Below, in pieces: positions 34,610 to 43,090 of a stretch of DNA of 64,000 nt. Source of the stretch: JANXVR01 sp034667405 (GTDB lineage: Bacteria; Actinomycetota; UBA4738; HRBIN12). Made by a program: the position numbers and the translations under genes. Position 1 is the first letter of the stretch. The number at the start of each line of letters is the position of its first letter. The notes beneath the pieces are model-generated. The model saw nothing but the letters and a program-made list of their open reading frames with translations. It did not search any database and was not told the origin of the DNA. The stretch covers positions 36,710 to 100,709 of the forward strand of contig JAXDJX010000007.1 in the NCBI GenBank assembly GCA_034667405.1, read 5' to 3'.

Positions 34610-35848
34610 GTGGCAGAGCTCGCGATCAATGGCGGCACCCCGGTTCGATCCACCGGATATCCGGCGTGGCCCGAGCGCAACGACGACGAGTACGTTGCAG
34701 CCGTAACCGCCGTTGTCCGCAGCGGTGACTGGGGCGGGTTCCCCGAACCGGGGCGCAACGGCGCCGCGTTCGAAGAGGCATTCGCCGCGTATCAAGGTGC
34801 TCGCCACGGCGTCCTCATGATGAACGGCACGGTCACGATGGAGGTGGCGTGCAAGGCCCTGGGCATCGGGTGGGGAGATGAGGTCATCATCCCGGCGCTT
34901 ACGTTCGCAGCAACCGCGTATGCGCCGATGGCGGCGGGAGCCCTCCCCGTCATCGTGGACGTCACGCCCGGCACGTGGACGATCGACCCCGCGCTGGTCG
35001 AAGCGGCGATCACGCCGCGCACGCGCGCGATCATCCCCGTTCACCTGGGCCATCAGATGGCCGACATGGACACGCTGACCTCTATCGCCTCGGCCCACGG
35101 ACTGGCCATCATCGAGGATTGCGCGCATGCCCACGGCCAGCAGTGGAACGGCCGTGGGGCGGGGTGCATCGGAGCGTTCGGTTCGTTCAGCCATCAGTCT
35201 TCGAAGATCCTCACTTCGGGAGAAGGCGGGACACTGCTGACCAACGACGACGGCTTGGCGGCGCGAGCGCATTCCATCATCGACTGCGGCCGCCCCAAGG
35301 ATCCCGAGGAGAAGGAGTACACCTTCGGAGCGAACTACCGGCTCAGCGAACTCAACGCCGCGCTGCTCGTCGTGGCGATGCAGCGGTTCCCGGCCCAGCA
35401 GGAGCAGCGGGCCGAGGCCGGGAAAGCATTCGAAGCGCTCGCGGCCCAGATCCCGGGTATCCGCGTGATGCCACACGACCCGCGCATCACGCGCTGGAGT
35501 TTCTATAACTACATCCTGGCGATGGATCCACACGCCTTCGCAGGACGGCCGAACGAGATCGTGTGCGCGGCCCTGGAAGCCGAGGGGATCCAGGCAGAGG
35601 TTCAGTACCCGCCCATGAATCGCTACGACCTCTTCCAGCCCCGACTCAGCAGGCTCCCTGTCGCCGTGGAACACGCGGACCGGCTGAAGCCCGAGACCAT
35701 GTCCTTCCCCGTGGCCGAAGCGGCCGGCCTTCGCGAATCGATCTACTTCATGGAGACCACGTTCCGAGATGGCCAGCGAGGGATCGAGGACGCCGCCGAG
35801 GCGCTCGCGAAGATCCAACGCCACGCGGACGAACTGCCACCCGCCTGA
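34610..35848 (+). CDS. DegT/DnrJ/EryC1-family PLP-dependent aminotransferase
   Basis: A 412-residue enzyme of the sugar aminotransferase family. The cofactor regions are clear: NGTVTMEVACKALGIGWGDEVIIPALTF, IIEDCAHAHG with the Asp contacting PLP nitrogen, and the Schiff-base Lys in FSHQSSKILTSGEGG. Relatives act in 3-amino-5-hydroxybenzoate or aminocyclitol synthesis and in nucleotide-sugar amination. Within this catabolic island it may interconvert keto- and amino-sugars or inositols. The GTG at 34610 follows GAGAGGAAGGAAC. It is divergent from the ROK gene. Confidence 0.9.
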   Translation: MAELAINGGTPVRSTGYPAWPERNDDEYVAAVTAVVRSGDWGGFPEPGRNGAAFEEAFAAYQGARHGVLMMNGTVTMEVACKALGIGWGDEVIIPALTFAATAYAPMAAGALPVIVDVTPGTWTIDPALVEAAITPRTRAIIPVHLGHQMADMDTLTSIASAHGLAIIEDCAHAHGQQWNGRGAGCIGAFGSFSHQSSKILTSGEGGTLLTNDDGLAARAHSIIDCGRPKDPEEKEYTFGANYRLSELNAALLVVAMQRFPAQQEQRAEAGKAFEALAAQIPGIRVMPHDPRITRWSFYNYILAMDPHAFAGRPNEIVCAALEAEGIQAEVQYPPMNRYDLFQPRLSRLPVAVEHADRLKPETMSFPVAEAAGLRESIYFMETTFRDGQRGIEDAAEALAKIQRHADELPPA

Positions 35849-35852
35849 GGCA

Positions 35853-35868
35853 AACCGGGCGGCCGGTT
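35853..35868. terminator. Hairpin between convergent genes
   Basis: AACCGG and CCGGTT form a 6-bp stem with loop GCGG, followed by CTTCCTC on the plus strand. It lies between the aminotransferase stop (35848) and the GH4 stop (35874) and could end transcription in both directions. Confidence 0.55.
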
Positions 35869-35873
35869 CTTCC

Positions 35874-37172
35874 TCAGGGGTAGAAGCGAGGTAGGAGCTC
35901 CCGGTTCGCCTCGAGTAGTGCATCGAGCAGCGGCGAGGCGACATCGTAGTCCTGTACCAGCGGATTCGCCATCAACGCCTTCAGCGCCGTCTCGCGGCTG
36001 CCCGTCTTCGCCGCCTCGGCCGCCAGGAGTTCGTAGGCCTTCGCGTGTTGCACGAGCCCCAGCATCTCGGGTGCCAGCGGCTCGGTCGACAGTGGGTGCG
36101 CGCCGTCGCGGTCCACACGCGCCGCGACCTCGACCACGGCATCGTCGGGGAGGTTCGGGATGGCGCCCTCGTTCCGCACGTTCACCACTTGGACGTCCCC
36201 GGTACCGGCGTGGAGCGACGCGATGAGTGCCGCAGCGGCGTCGCTATAGAACGCGCCGCCGCGCTCCTCCAATAGCTTGGGTTTGGTGTCCAGCTCCGGA
36301 TCCTTGTACAGCTCCAGGAGACCCGCCTCGATCTCCATCACCTCTTGCGCGCGGATGTGTCCGCCTCGGAGTTCTTCCATGACCCGGCTGGTCAGGTAGT
36401 AGTAGCGCAGGTAATACGAGGGGATGGCACGAAGCGTCTGGACCAGCGCGCCCGGCATCTCCTCTTCCAACTCCGCCCAGTACCGACGGTACCGTTCGGG
36501 CCCGTTCGCAGCAGCGCCCGCATCGAGGATCTCGGGAAGCCGGTCGACGCCGTTCACCAGCACCCCGCGCTCCCACGTCAGGTGGTTGAGACCGACGTGG
36601 TCAAGTTGCACGCGATCGGGCGTGACCTCGAAGAGCTTCGCGAACTCCCGCTGGAACCCGATGGCCACGTTGCAGAGCCCCAACGCGCGATGGCCTTCGT
36701 CCAGCAACGCCTGCGTCACCAGCCCGGTCGGATTCGTGAAGTCGACGAACCAGGCCCCTGGAGCGCCGCGTTCGGCCGTCAGTTCGGCCAGTTCCAGGAC
36801 GACGGGCACCGTCCTGAGCGCTTTCGCGAATCCCCCGGGGCCGGTGGTCTCCTGTCCGATACAACCGAACGACACCGGGATCGTCTCGTCCTTGTAGCGG
36901 GCTTGATTCCCCCCAACCCGGAGTTGGACCACAACGAAGTCGGCACCCTCGATGGCGTCCTCGCGCGAGAGCGTTCGACGAACGGTCCCGGACCATCCGG
37001 CGCGCAGGGCCATCCGTTCGGCCAAGGCCCCCACGATGTCCAAACGCTCTTGGTCGATGTCCAAGAGCACGAGTTCGTCGACCGGGAGGCGGTCGCCTCG
37101 GGTGACGAAACCCTCGACCAACTCCGGCGTGTACGTGCTCCCCGCCCCGACGACAGCCACCTTCACACCCAT
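35874..37172 (-). CDS. Glycoside hydrolase family 4 (6-phospho-beta-glucosidase-like)
   Basis: A 432-residue GH4 enzyme that uses NAD and a divalent metal. The NAD site reads VVGAGSTYTPELVEG with DIDQERLDIV. The substrate and metal residues are in GGNQARYKDETIPVSFGCIGQETTGPGGF, FTNPTG (145-150), Cys167 in GLCNV and His197 in GLNHLTWER. GH4 members usually cut phosphorylated disaccharides imported by a PTS; here only an ABC importer and a sugar kinase are nearby, so the substrate may be unphosphorylated or be phosphorylated inside. It is divergent from the deacetylase, with only 26 bp between the starts. Confidence 0.92.
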   Translation of the reverse strand: MGVKVAVVGAGSTYTPELVEGFVTRGDRLPVDELVLLDIDQERLDIVGALAERMALRAGWSGTVRRTLSREDAIEGADFVVVQLRVGGNQARYKDETIPVSFGCIGQETTGPGGFAKALRTVPVVLELAELTAERGAPGAWFVDFTNPTGLVTQALLDEGHRALGLCNVAIGFQREFAKLFEVTPDRVQLDHVGLNHLTWERGVLVNGVDRLPEILDAGAAANGPERYRRYWAELEEEMPGALVQTLRAIPSYYLRYYYLTSRVMEELRGGHIRAQEVMEIEAGLLELYKDPELDTKPKLLEERGGAFYSDAAAALIASLHAGTGDVQVVNVRNEGAIPNLPDDAVVEVAARVDRDGAHPLSTEPLAPEMLGLVQHAKAYELLAAEAAKTGSRETALKALMANPLVQDYDVASPLLDALLEANRELLPRFYP

Positions 37173-37198
37173 GCTCGCGGCATCGTACACTCCCCGAC

Positions 37199-37831
37199 GT
37201 GAAATCGTTAGGAACCTTTCCTGAACCCACTCGGGTCGCCCTGACGTTCGACGCCGAACATCCCGACCGCCCCGGCTGTCCTCCGGGGAATGCCGATGTG
37301 ATCCTGGACACCCTGCGGGACGAGGGCATCCGAGCAACGTTCTTCGTCCAGGGGCGGTGGGCGGAGGCGGCCCCCGTCACGGCGAAACGCATCGCAGATG
37401 AAGGGCACCTCATCGGCAACCATTCCCACTATCACGCCCGCATGACGTTGCTTCACGACGACGGCATCGCTGCCGATGTCGGCATGGGGCAGGACGTCAT
37501 CCATCGGATAACGGGAGCCGATCCACGCCCGTGGTTCCGGTGTCCGTTCGGTGATGGCGCCGACGATCCACGCGTGCTCGCAGGCCTGGCGACGCTCGGC
37601 TATCGAAACATCCATTGGGATATCGAACTCGACGATTGGGAACCGGAGCGCACGGCTGCGGCCATCACGGGCGACGCGGTCGCCGGCGTGCGCGCGCGAG
37701 CACACGATGTTGTGGTCCTTCTCCACACGTGGCCGGCTTCGACCGCCCGGGCCATCGGCCCGATGATCGCCGGGCTGCGGGGATCGGGTGCGACATTCGT
37801 CACGGTCGACCAGTTACACGGGGAGGACTGA
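37199..37831 (+). CDS. Polysaccharide deacetylase (NodB-like)
   Basis: A 210-residue carbohydrate esterase 4 domain without signal peptide, so it probably acts in the cytoplasm. Motif 1 is TFDAEH (catalytic base and metal Asp), motif 2 is HSHYH with the zinc His residues, motif 3 is RCPFGDG and the late LLHTW motif is present. It probably removes an N-acetyl group from an imported amino sugar or oligosaccharide. The GTG at 37199 is 7 nt after TACACT, a leaderless arrangement. The second ROK-type palindrome overlaps codons 4-9. Confidence 0.88.
   Translation: MKSLGTFPEPTRVALTFDAEHPDRPGCPPGNADVILDTLRDEGIRATFFVQGRWAEAAPVTAKRIADEGHLIGNHSHYHARMTLLHDDGIAADVGMGQDVIHRITGADPRPWFRCPFGDGADDPRVLAGLATLGYRNIHWDIELDDWEPERTAAAITGDAVAGVRARAHDVVVLLHTWPASTARAIGPMIAGLRGSGATFVTVDQLHGED
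37208..37225. promoter_or_regulatory. Candidate ROK operator 2 (TTAGGAACCTTTCCTGAA)
   Basis: The 13-bp core AGGAACCTTTCCT (37210-37222) differs at one position from the core upstream of the aminotransferase gene. It lies inside the first codons of the deacetylase gene and just upstream of the divergent GH4 promoter, so one bound repressor could block both directions. Confidence 0.6.
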
Positions 37832-38851
37832 GTGGCGACGCGGCGTGCAGCCATCCTCGCGGTGGACGCCGGGGGTTCGAAGATCGACGCGGCGTTGTTG
37901 CGGCGCGACGGCACCGTGCTGGGCGCGGCCCGGCTGCAGCTCGCCAACCATTCGGGCACGGGAACCCAAACGCATCTCCTCCAGGTGGTCGACGCCGTCC
38001 AAGCCGCAGTGTTGGACGCAGGGACCGACCCGTCCTCGACGCCGATCGCGGATCTCGGGATCTACTGCCTCGCGGGAGCAGATCTTCCCGCCGACGATCG
38101 CCGACTGTCGAAGTGGCTCGCCCATCGCGCCCTCACCACGGCCGACGTGGTGCGCAACGACACGTTCGCCGTGCTGCGGGCGGGCACCGACCGGCCCTGG
38201 GGCATCGGTGTGGTCTGCGGCTACGGCACTAACTGCGCCGGAGTCGCCCCGGACGGCCGCGTCACCCGGTTCCCGGCCGTCGGGCTCATCTCCGGGGACT
38301 GGGGCGGAGGTGCCGACCTGGGGAAGTTCGCGATCTGGAACGCGATCCGCGCCGAAGACGGGCGCGGCCCGAAGACGTCGCTGGCCTCGGCGGTTCCGGC
38401 GTTCTTCGGGATGCGTCGGCCCCGACAGGTGCTGGAGGCCCTGTACTTCGGCACGCTGGACGAAGAGCGGATCGTAGAACTGGCACCCACAGTATTCGAG
38501 GAGGCATCGGCAGGCGATGCCATCGCCCGGGAGTTGGTGGATCGGCAGGCTGACGAGGTGTCCGTGATGGCCACCACCGCCATGCGCCGACTCCGCATGA
38601 CCAAGCTCGACCCCGATGTCGTTCTGGGGGGCGGCATCTTCAGGAATCGAGATGCCGGGTTCTTCGAGCGGGTGAACGCGTCGATCCTCGCGGTCACCGC
38701 GCGGGCGAACGTGCATGTGCTCACCGACCCACCCGTGATCGGCGCCGCGCTGATGGGACTCGATCAACTGAACGCACCGAAAGCCGCGCATGCGAGAGCC
38801 AGAGGCAGCTTGACCCACGAACGGCTGAACACCCACACTGCCGTGAGCTGA
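37832..38851 (+). CDS. BadF/BadG/BcrA/BcrD-type sugar kinase (N-acetylglucosamine kinase-like)
   Basis: A 339-residue ASKHA-fold kinase. The phosphate loops are LAVDAGGSKIDAAL and VVCGYGTNCAG, and the adenosine motif is VVLGGGIFRNRD. This is the pattern of BadF-type N-acetylglucosamine kinases. The GTG at 37832 directly follows the deacetylase stop, with GGGGAGG just upstream. It probably phosphorylates the amino sugar released from the imported substrate. Confidence 0.85.
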   Translation: MATRRAAILAVDAGGSKIDAALLRRDGTVLGAARLQLANHSGTGTQTHLLQVVDAVQAAVLDAGTDPSSTPIADLGIYCLAGADLPADDRRLSKWLAHRALTTADVVRNDTFAVLRAGTDRPWGIGVVCGYGTNCAGVAPDGRVTRFPAVGLISGDWGGGADLGKFAIWNAIRAEDGRGPKTSLASAVPAFFGMRRPRQVLEALYFGTLDEERIVELAPTVFEEASAGDAIARELVDRQADEVSVMATTAMRRLRMTKLDPDVVLGGGIFRNRDAGFFERVNASILAVTARANVHVLTDPPVIGAALMGLDQLNAPKAAHARARGSLTHERLNTHTAVS

Positions 38852-38860
38852 GGAGGAACG

Positions 38861-40057
38861 ATGGCGAAGATCCTGCTCCAGAACGTGTCGAAGGTCTTCG
38901 GCAACGATGTCGTCGCCGTGAACGACGTGTCGCTTGAGATCGGCGACGGCGAGTTCATGGTGCTGGTTGGGCCTTCGGGCTGCGGCAAATCAACCATCCT
39001 CCGGATGCTCGCGGGTCTCGAGGAGCTCACCTCGGGAGAGCTCTTCATCGGCGATACGCAGGTCACCGACCTTCCACCGAAGGATCGGGATGTCGCGATG
39101 GTCTTCCAGAACTACGCCCTGTACCCCCACATGACGGTCGAACAGAACGTCGGGTTCGGGCTGAAGCTCCACAAGACACCCAAAGCAGAGCTCCAGCAGC
39201 GCGTCGCCGATGTCTCCAGGATCCTTGGGCTGGAGCCGCTCATGCAGCGTCGGCCCGCCGAGCTCTCGGGTGGGCAACGCCAGCGTGTTGCTATGGGTCG
39301 CGCGATGGTGCGCGAGCCCCGGGCCTTCCTCATGGACGAACCGCTTTCCAACCTGGACGCCAAGCTCCGCGTACAGATGCGGAGCGAACTCAGCCGTCTC
39401 CACGAACGGCTGGGCACGACCACGGTCTACGTCACGCACGACCAGGTGGAGGCGATGACGCTTGGCCACCGGGTCGCGGTGCTGAAAGACGGCGTGTTGC
39501 AACAGGTCGACACGCCGCAGAACCTCTACAACAACCCCGAGAACCTTTTCGTCGCTGCGTTCATGGGCTCACCACCCATGAATCTGGTCGAGGCGAAGGT
39601 CACCGGAAATTCGGTGTCGTTCGGTCAGATGACCCTGCCCGCCGGGGCCGGCGCACCGCTCGGGGGATACGACGGACGAACCGTCATCTTGGGGATCCGG
39701 CCTTCGGACATGGAGGATCGGGCTGTGTGGCGGAGTGAGGATCTGCCGACCATCGACGTGGTGGCCGAGGTGACCGAAGAGCTCGGCTCGGAGGTGAACA
39801 TCATCTTTCCGGTCGATGCGCCGCCGGTTGAGACCGAGGACACGATCGCAGCGGCCAGCGACGAGGGCGATCACGACAACATCCCGCTCATCGCCGACGA
39901 GAAGGACCGCCTCCGGTTCTGCGCGCGTGTAGACGCACGAACCGCCTGTAAGCCCGGCGACAGGGTCACGCTTTCGCTGAACCCGGAGCGCTTCCACTAT
40001 TTCGATCCTGCAACGGGGCAGGCGATCGTCGCGCAAGAGCACGCTGCGACGGTCTAG
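38861..40057 (+). CDS. Sugar ABC transporter ATPase (MalK/UgpC/MsmK type)
   Basis: A 398-residue ATPase with Walker A GPSGCGKST, the Q-loop in VFQNYALYPHM, signature ELSGGQRQRVAMGRA, Walker B RAFLMDEPLSNLD, the His switch in YVTHDQVEAM and a C-terminal regulatory TOBE domain with an acidic insert (about 320-345). It energises CUT1 importers and probably serves the two permeases encoded at 29.9-31.8 kb. The ATG follows GAGGAGGAACG. It overlaps the stop of the convergent kinase gene by 4 bp. Confidence 0.94.
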   Translation: MAKILLQNVSKVFGNDVVAVNDVSLEIGDGEFMVLVGPSGCGKSTILRMLAGLEELTSGELFIGDTQVTDLPPKDRDVAMVFQNYALYPHMTVEQNVGFGLKLHKTPKAELQQRVADVSRILGLEPLMQRRPAELSGGQRQRVAMGRAMVREPRAFLMDEPLSNLDAKLRVQMRSELSRLHERLGTTTVYVTHDQVEAMTLGHRVAVLKDGVLQQVDTPQNLYNNPENLFVAAFMGSPPMNLVEAKVTGNSVSFGQMTLPAGAGAPLGGYDGRTVILGIRPSDMEDRAVWRSEDLPTIDVVAEVTEELGSEVNIIFPVDAPPVETEDTIAAASDEGDHDNIPLIADEKDRLRFCARVDARTACKPGDRVTLSLNPERFHYFDPATGQAIVAQEHAATV

Positions 40058-41169
40058 GCGCTGTCCGCGGTTACGGCTTCGGCGTCCAGCGGGAGCCAGC
40101 ACTCGATCTTGGTTCCACCGCCCGCCGAACTCGTGATCCGGCACCACCCACCAACCAGTTCGGCTCGTTCGATCATCGTCGTGAGACCGAGATGGCCCGG
40201 CTCCGGGCGTTCAACCCGCGCCGGATCGAATCCGTTGCCGTCGTCGGTGACCCTTATGGTCACGCCGTCACCGGCGGTGGCAACGGCGATCTCGACGTGG
40301 TGCGCGTCCGCATGCTTCCGGGCGTTCGCCACGGCCTCTTGCGCGATCCGGTACAGGGTCGCGCGCATCTCGGGCGGGGGTTCGGCGCTAAGTCCGTCTT
40401 TCACCTCGAACGCCCAACCCGGGTCGGCGGCCGCGTGCTCCAGATAGAGCTGGAGCGCTGGGACCAATCCCTCCCGATCGAGGGCCAGAGGACGCAGTTC
40501 GAACAACAGACTGCGGAGACGAACGATGGAGTCGCGAACCGTTCGCTGGATGTCGAGGAGTTCCTCAGGGGTGGCGGCGTGGGGCATCCCCGCCAGGAGC
40601 TGGAGCCGCAGATCCACCGCGGACATGACCTGGACCGGATCGTCGTGGATGTCGGCGGCGATCCGGCGACGTTCCTCCTCCTGCGCGTTGCCCAGCCGCG
40701 CTGCGAGTTCGCGACGCTGCTGGATGGTGCGTCGCAACACGTCCAAGGACCAGCGTAGTTTCGATTCGGCGTCCTTCTGCTCGGTGATATCAAGCATGAC
40801 GCCGCGCCAGTAGAGGAGCTGTCCGTCTTGGCCGAACACGGGATCCGCCTCGTCCCGGATCCATACCAACCGTCCATCCTTGCCGTAGATGCGGTACTCG
40901 GCGAAGAACCGCTCTCGCCCCCGGTTGGACAGGTGGTGGGCTTCAAGCGCCGCATCCCGATCCTCGGGATGCAACCGATCCATCCAGAGCGACGGGTCCT
41001 CGTCCCACTCCTGCGGCGAATAGCCGAGCACATCCAGGATCTTGGGGCTGGTGTAGCGGGGTGTTGAGGCGTCGTCGGGTTCGTCGATGTACAGGATCGC
41101 AGGAACGCCTTCGACCAGTCTCCGGTAGGCCTCAGGGCTCAGCTCGGCACCGCGATCCTCTTCGCTCAT
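40054..41169 (-). CDS. Soluble PAS histidine kinase (NarL-type), no adjacent regulator
   Basis: A 371-residue cytoplasmic kinase. A PAS/PAC domain (about 10-140: VEGVPAILYIDE, LGYSPQEWDEDPSLWMDRLHPED, VMLDITEQK) leads through a coiled coil to a HisKA_3-like domain with the His in AADIHDDPVQVM and a HATPase domain with EAVANARKHA and DDGNGFDP. It has no membrane segment, so it reads an internal signal. No response regulator is adjacent; its partner must be encoded elsewhere. Its ATG overlaps the stop of the M20 peptidase gene (ATGA). Confidence 0.9.
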   Translation of the reverse strand: MSEEDRGAELSPEAYRRLVEGVPAILYIDEPDDASTPRYTSPKILDVLGYSPQEWDEDPSLWMDRLHPEDRDAALEAHHLSNRGRERFFAEYRIYGKDGRLVWIRDEADPVFGQDGQLLYWRGVMLDITEQKDAESKLRWSLDVLRRTIQQRRELAARLGNAQEEERRRIAADIHDDPVQVMSAVDLRLQLLAGMPHAATPEELLDIQRTVRDSIVRLRSLLFELRPLALDREGLVPALQLYLEHAAADPGWAFEVKDGLSAEPPPEMRATLYRIAQEAVANARKHADAHHVEIAVATAGDGVTIRVTDDGNGFDPARVERPEPGHLGLTTMIERAELVGGWCRITSSAGGGTKIECWLPLDAEAVTADSA

Positions 41170-42326
41170 GTTCGGGCGATGATCCCGGCGAGGAGTGCCA
41201 CCCGGGGCACCACGCTGGTGAGATCGATCCACTCGGCCGGGGCGTGGTCGTCGCCGCCGACCGGGCCGAGCCCGTCGATGGTTGGGGTGCCGGCGGCGCT
41301 GGTGGTGTTCGCGTCGGACGCACCTCCGGTAGCGGCATCCCGCAGTTCGAACCCAAGCTCGTCGGCCGCTTGCAGCGCGATGTCGACGAGTCTCTGAGCC
41401 TCAGCGCTCTTCTCCATGGGCCGGTGCCACCCGCTCCGTTCCACCGTGATGGTGACGTCCGGTACGACCGTGTCCGCGCAGATCCTCACGATCTCGGCCT
41501 CCGCCTCCTCCAAGGTGACCAGTTCCGGTGAGCGAAGATCGACCTGCAACTCGCAGCTCGCCGGGACGACGTTCGTGCGGGTGCCGCCGTGCGCGATGCC
41601 GACGTTCACGGTAACACCGGGCCAGCGGCCGTTCAGGGCTTGCAGCGCGATCGTCGTGTGGGCGGCCTGCAGCAGCGCGTTCGCCCCTTTCTCGGGCTCG
41701 ACGCCGGCGTGGGCAGCGCGTCCGTGCACGGTGAGGATGTAGTCGGTGATGCCTTTGCGCGCACTCACCACGTCACCGTTCGCGCGCGCACCCTCCAACA
41801 CGTAGGCCGCGTCGAACGACGGCGCCATCTCACGGATGATCGGCCCGCTGAAGAAGGAGCCGATCTCCTCGTCGGGGTTGCAGATGTAGGTGATGGAGGA
41901 GAATCCGTCGAACCCCAGTTCCTGGAGGGCCTCGACGGCGAAGAACCCGGCGAGCAGGCCGCCCTTCATGTCGGACACGCCCGGGCCGCGCGCGATGTCC
42001 CCTTCGATCCGGAACGGCCGCTCGGCCACCGTCCCGTCGTCGAACACGGTGTCCATATGGCCGACCAGCAGGATGTTCGGTCCTCCTGCCCCCTCAAGCC
42101 TCCCGATGAGCAGGTCGCCCAGCTGCGGTTCCCCCGCCTGCGGCACGTGCGTCTGCCGTTCCAAGGTCCATCCACCGGCCCGGAAACGAGCCTGACACAG
42201 GTCGGCCACGGCGTTCACGCCGCTGGGTGAATAGGAACCGCAATCGATGTTCACCATGGCGGTGAGCGCGGCTACATACGCGTCGTAGCGGCCAGCCACG
42301 GCCTGACGGATCCTCCCCATGTCCAC
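41166..42326 (-). CDS. M20-family metallopeptidase (carboxypeptidase G2-like)
   Basis: A 386-residue zinc peptidase. The metal ligands appear in order: GHMDTVFDDG, the bridging Asp in GPGVSDMKGG, the catalytic Glu pair in CNPDEEIGS and Glu in VLEGAR, and the last His in GDDHAPAEWI. A dimerisation domain (about 175-285) interrupts the catalytic domain. It probably cleaves a C-terminal amino acid such as glutamate. The start is the GTG at 42326, six bases after TATACT. It is co-transcribed with the PAS kinase and divergent from a PlsC-type gene. Confidence 0.9.
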   Translation of the reverse strand: MDMGRIRQAVAGRYDAYVAALTAMVNIDCGSYSPSGVNAVADLCQARFRAGGWTLERQTHVPQAGEPQLGDLLIGRLEGAGGPNILLVGHMDTVFDDGTVAERPFRIEGDIARGPGVSDMKGGLLAGFFAVEALQELGFDGFSSITYICNPDEEIGSFFSGPIIREMAPSFDAAYVLEGARANGDVVSARKGITDYILTVHGRAAHAGVEPEKGANALLQAAHTTIALQALNGRWPGVTVNVGIAHGGTRTNVVPASCELQVDLRSPELVTLEEAEAEIVRICADTVVPDVTITVERSGWHRPMEKSAEAQRLVDIALQAADELGFELRDAATGGASDANTTSAAGTPTIDGLGPVGGDDHAPAEWIDLTSVVPRVALLAGIIART

Positions 42327-42400
42327 GTCGGGAGTATAGGAACGAGGAGCGGTCAGATGAAGCGTCGGACTCCAGGAACGTTCCGAGTACCATCCGCGCA

Positions 42401-43090
42401 ATGCGTCGATCCGAGCTCAACTGGTGGTGGAAGATCGGCATCCCGCTAGTGGTTCCCTTGTCCCGGCTGTTGTTCCGGGTTCGGGTGGAGGGGATCCGGC
42501 ACCTGCCCGAGACCCGTGGCGCGATCTTGGCGTTCAACCATGTGAGCGTCCTGGATGGTCCGGTGCTGGCGGCCGAGATCGCTTTCCGTACCCGCCGGGA
42601 ACTCCGCTTCCTGGTCGCGTCGGAGGTGAGCGACCACCCGATCTTCGGGCCGATCATGCGAGCCTTCGACCAGATCTTCGTCCACCGGGGCGCCGGGGAC
42701 TCCCACGCATTGGATCGCGCGATCGAAACCGTTCGGGAGGGAGCATTCGCCGCACTGGCACCCGAGGGGCACGTGGCCGACGACACCGCGGAGGGCGCTG
42801 CAACAGGCGAACTCCAGCGGATCCGCAGCGGGGTGGCCAGGATCGCGCTCCCCGCGCTCGCGCCCATCCTCCCCGTCGGGATCTGGGGGACCCAAGCGCG
42901 GTGGCCCGGGAGCGGACTCATCCGAAGCCGGATCTTCCGACGGACTCCGGTCGCGATCGCGGTCGGTCCGGCCCTGTATCCCCACCCGACCGGGGACGGC
43001 CCTGCCGACATCCAACTACTGCGCGAACAGGTTCGGTCGGCCCTGGTGGTGCAGGTCGCGCGCGCCCGGGCGTTGGCCGGCGATGTCTGA
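42401..43090 (+). CDS. 1-acyl-glycerol-3-phosphate acyltransferase-like protein (PlsC family)
   Basis: A 229-residue acyltransferase. The catalytic NHVSVLD (HxxxxD) motif and the LAPEGHVADD segment, corresponding to the glycerophosphate-binding EGT motif, are present after an N-terminal hydrophobic stretch. It should add an acyl chain to lysophosphatidate or a similar glycolipid at the membrane. The ATG is 7 nt after TACCAT, a leaderless arrangement. It stops one base before the convergent OafA-type gene. Confidence 0.88.
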   Translation: MRRSELNWWWKIGIPLVVPLSRLLFRVRVEGIRHLPETRGAILAFNHVSVLDGPVLAAEIAFRTRRELRFLVASEVSDHPIFGPIMRAFDQIFVHRGAGDSHALDRAIETVREGAFAALAPEGHVADDTAEGAATGELQRIRSGVARIALPALAPILPVGIWGTQARWPGSGLIRSRIFRRTPVAIAVGPALYPHPTGDGPADIQLLREQVRSALVVQVARARALAGDV

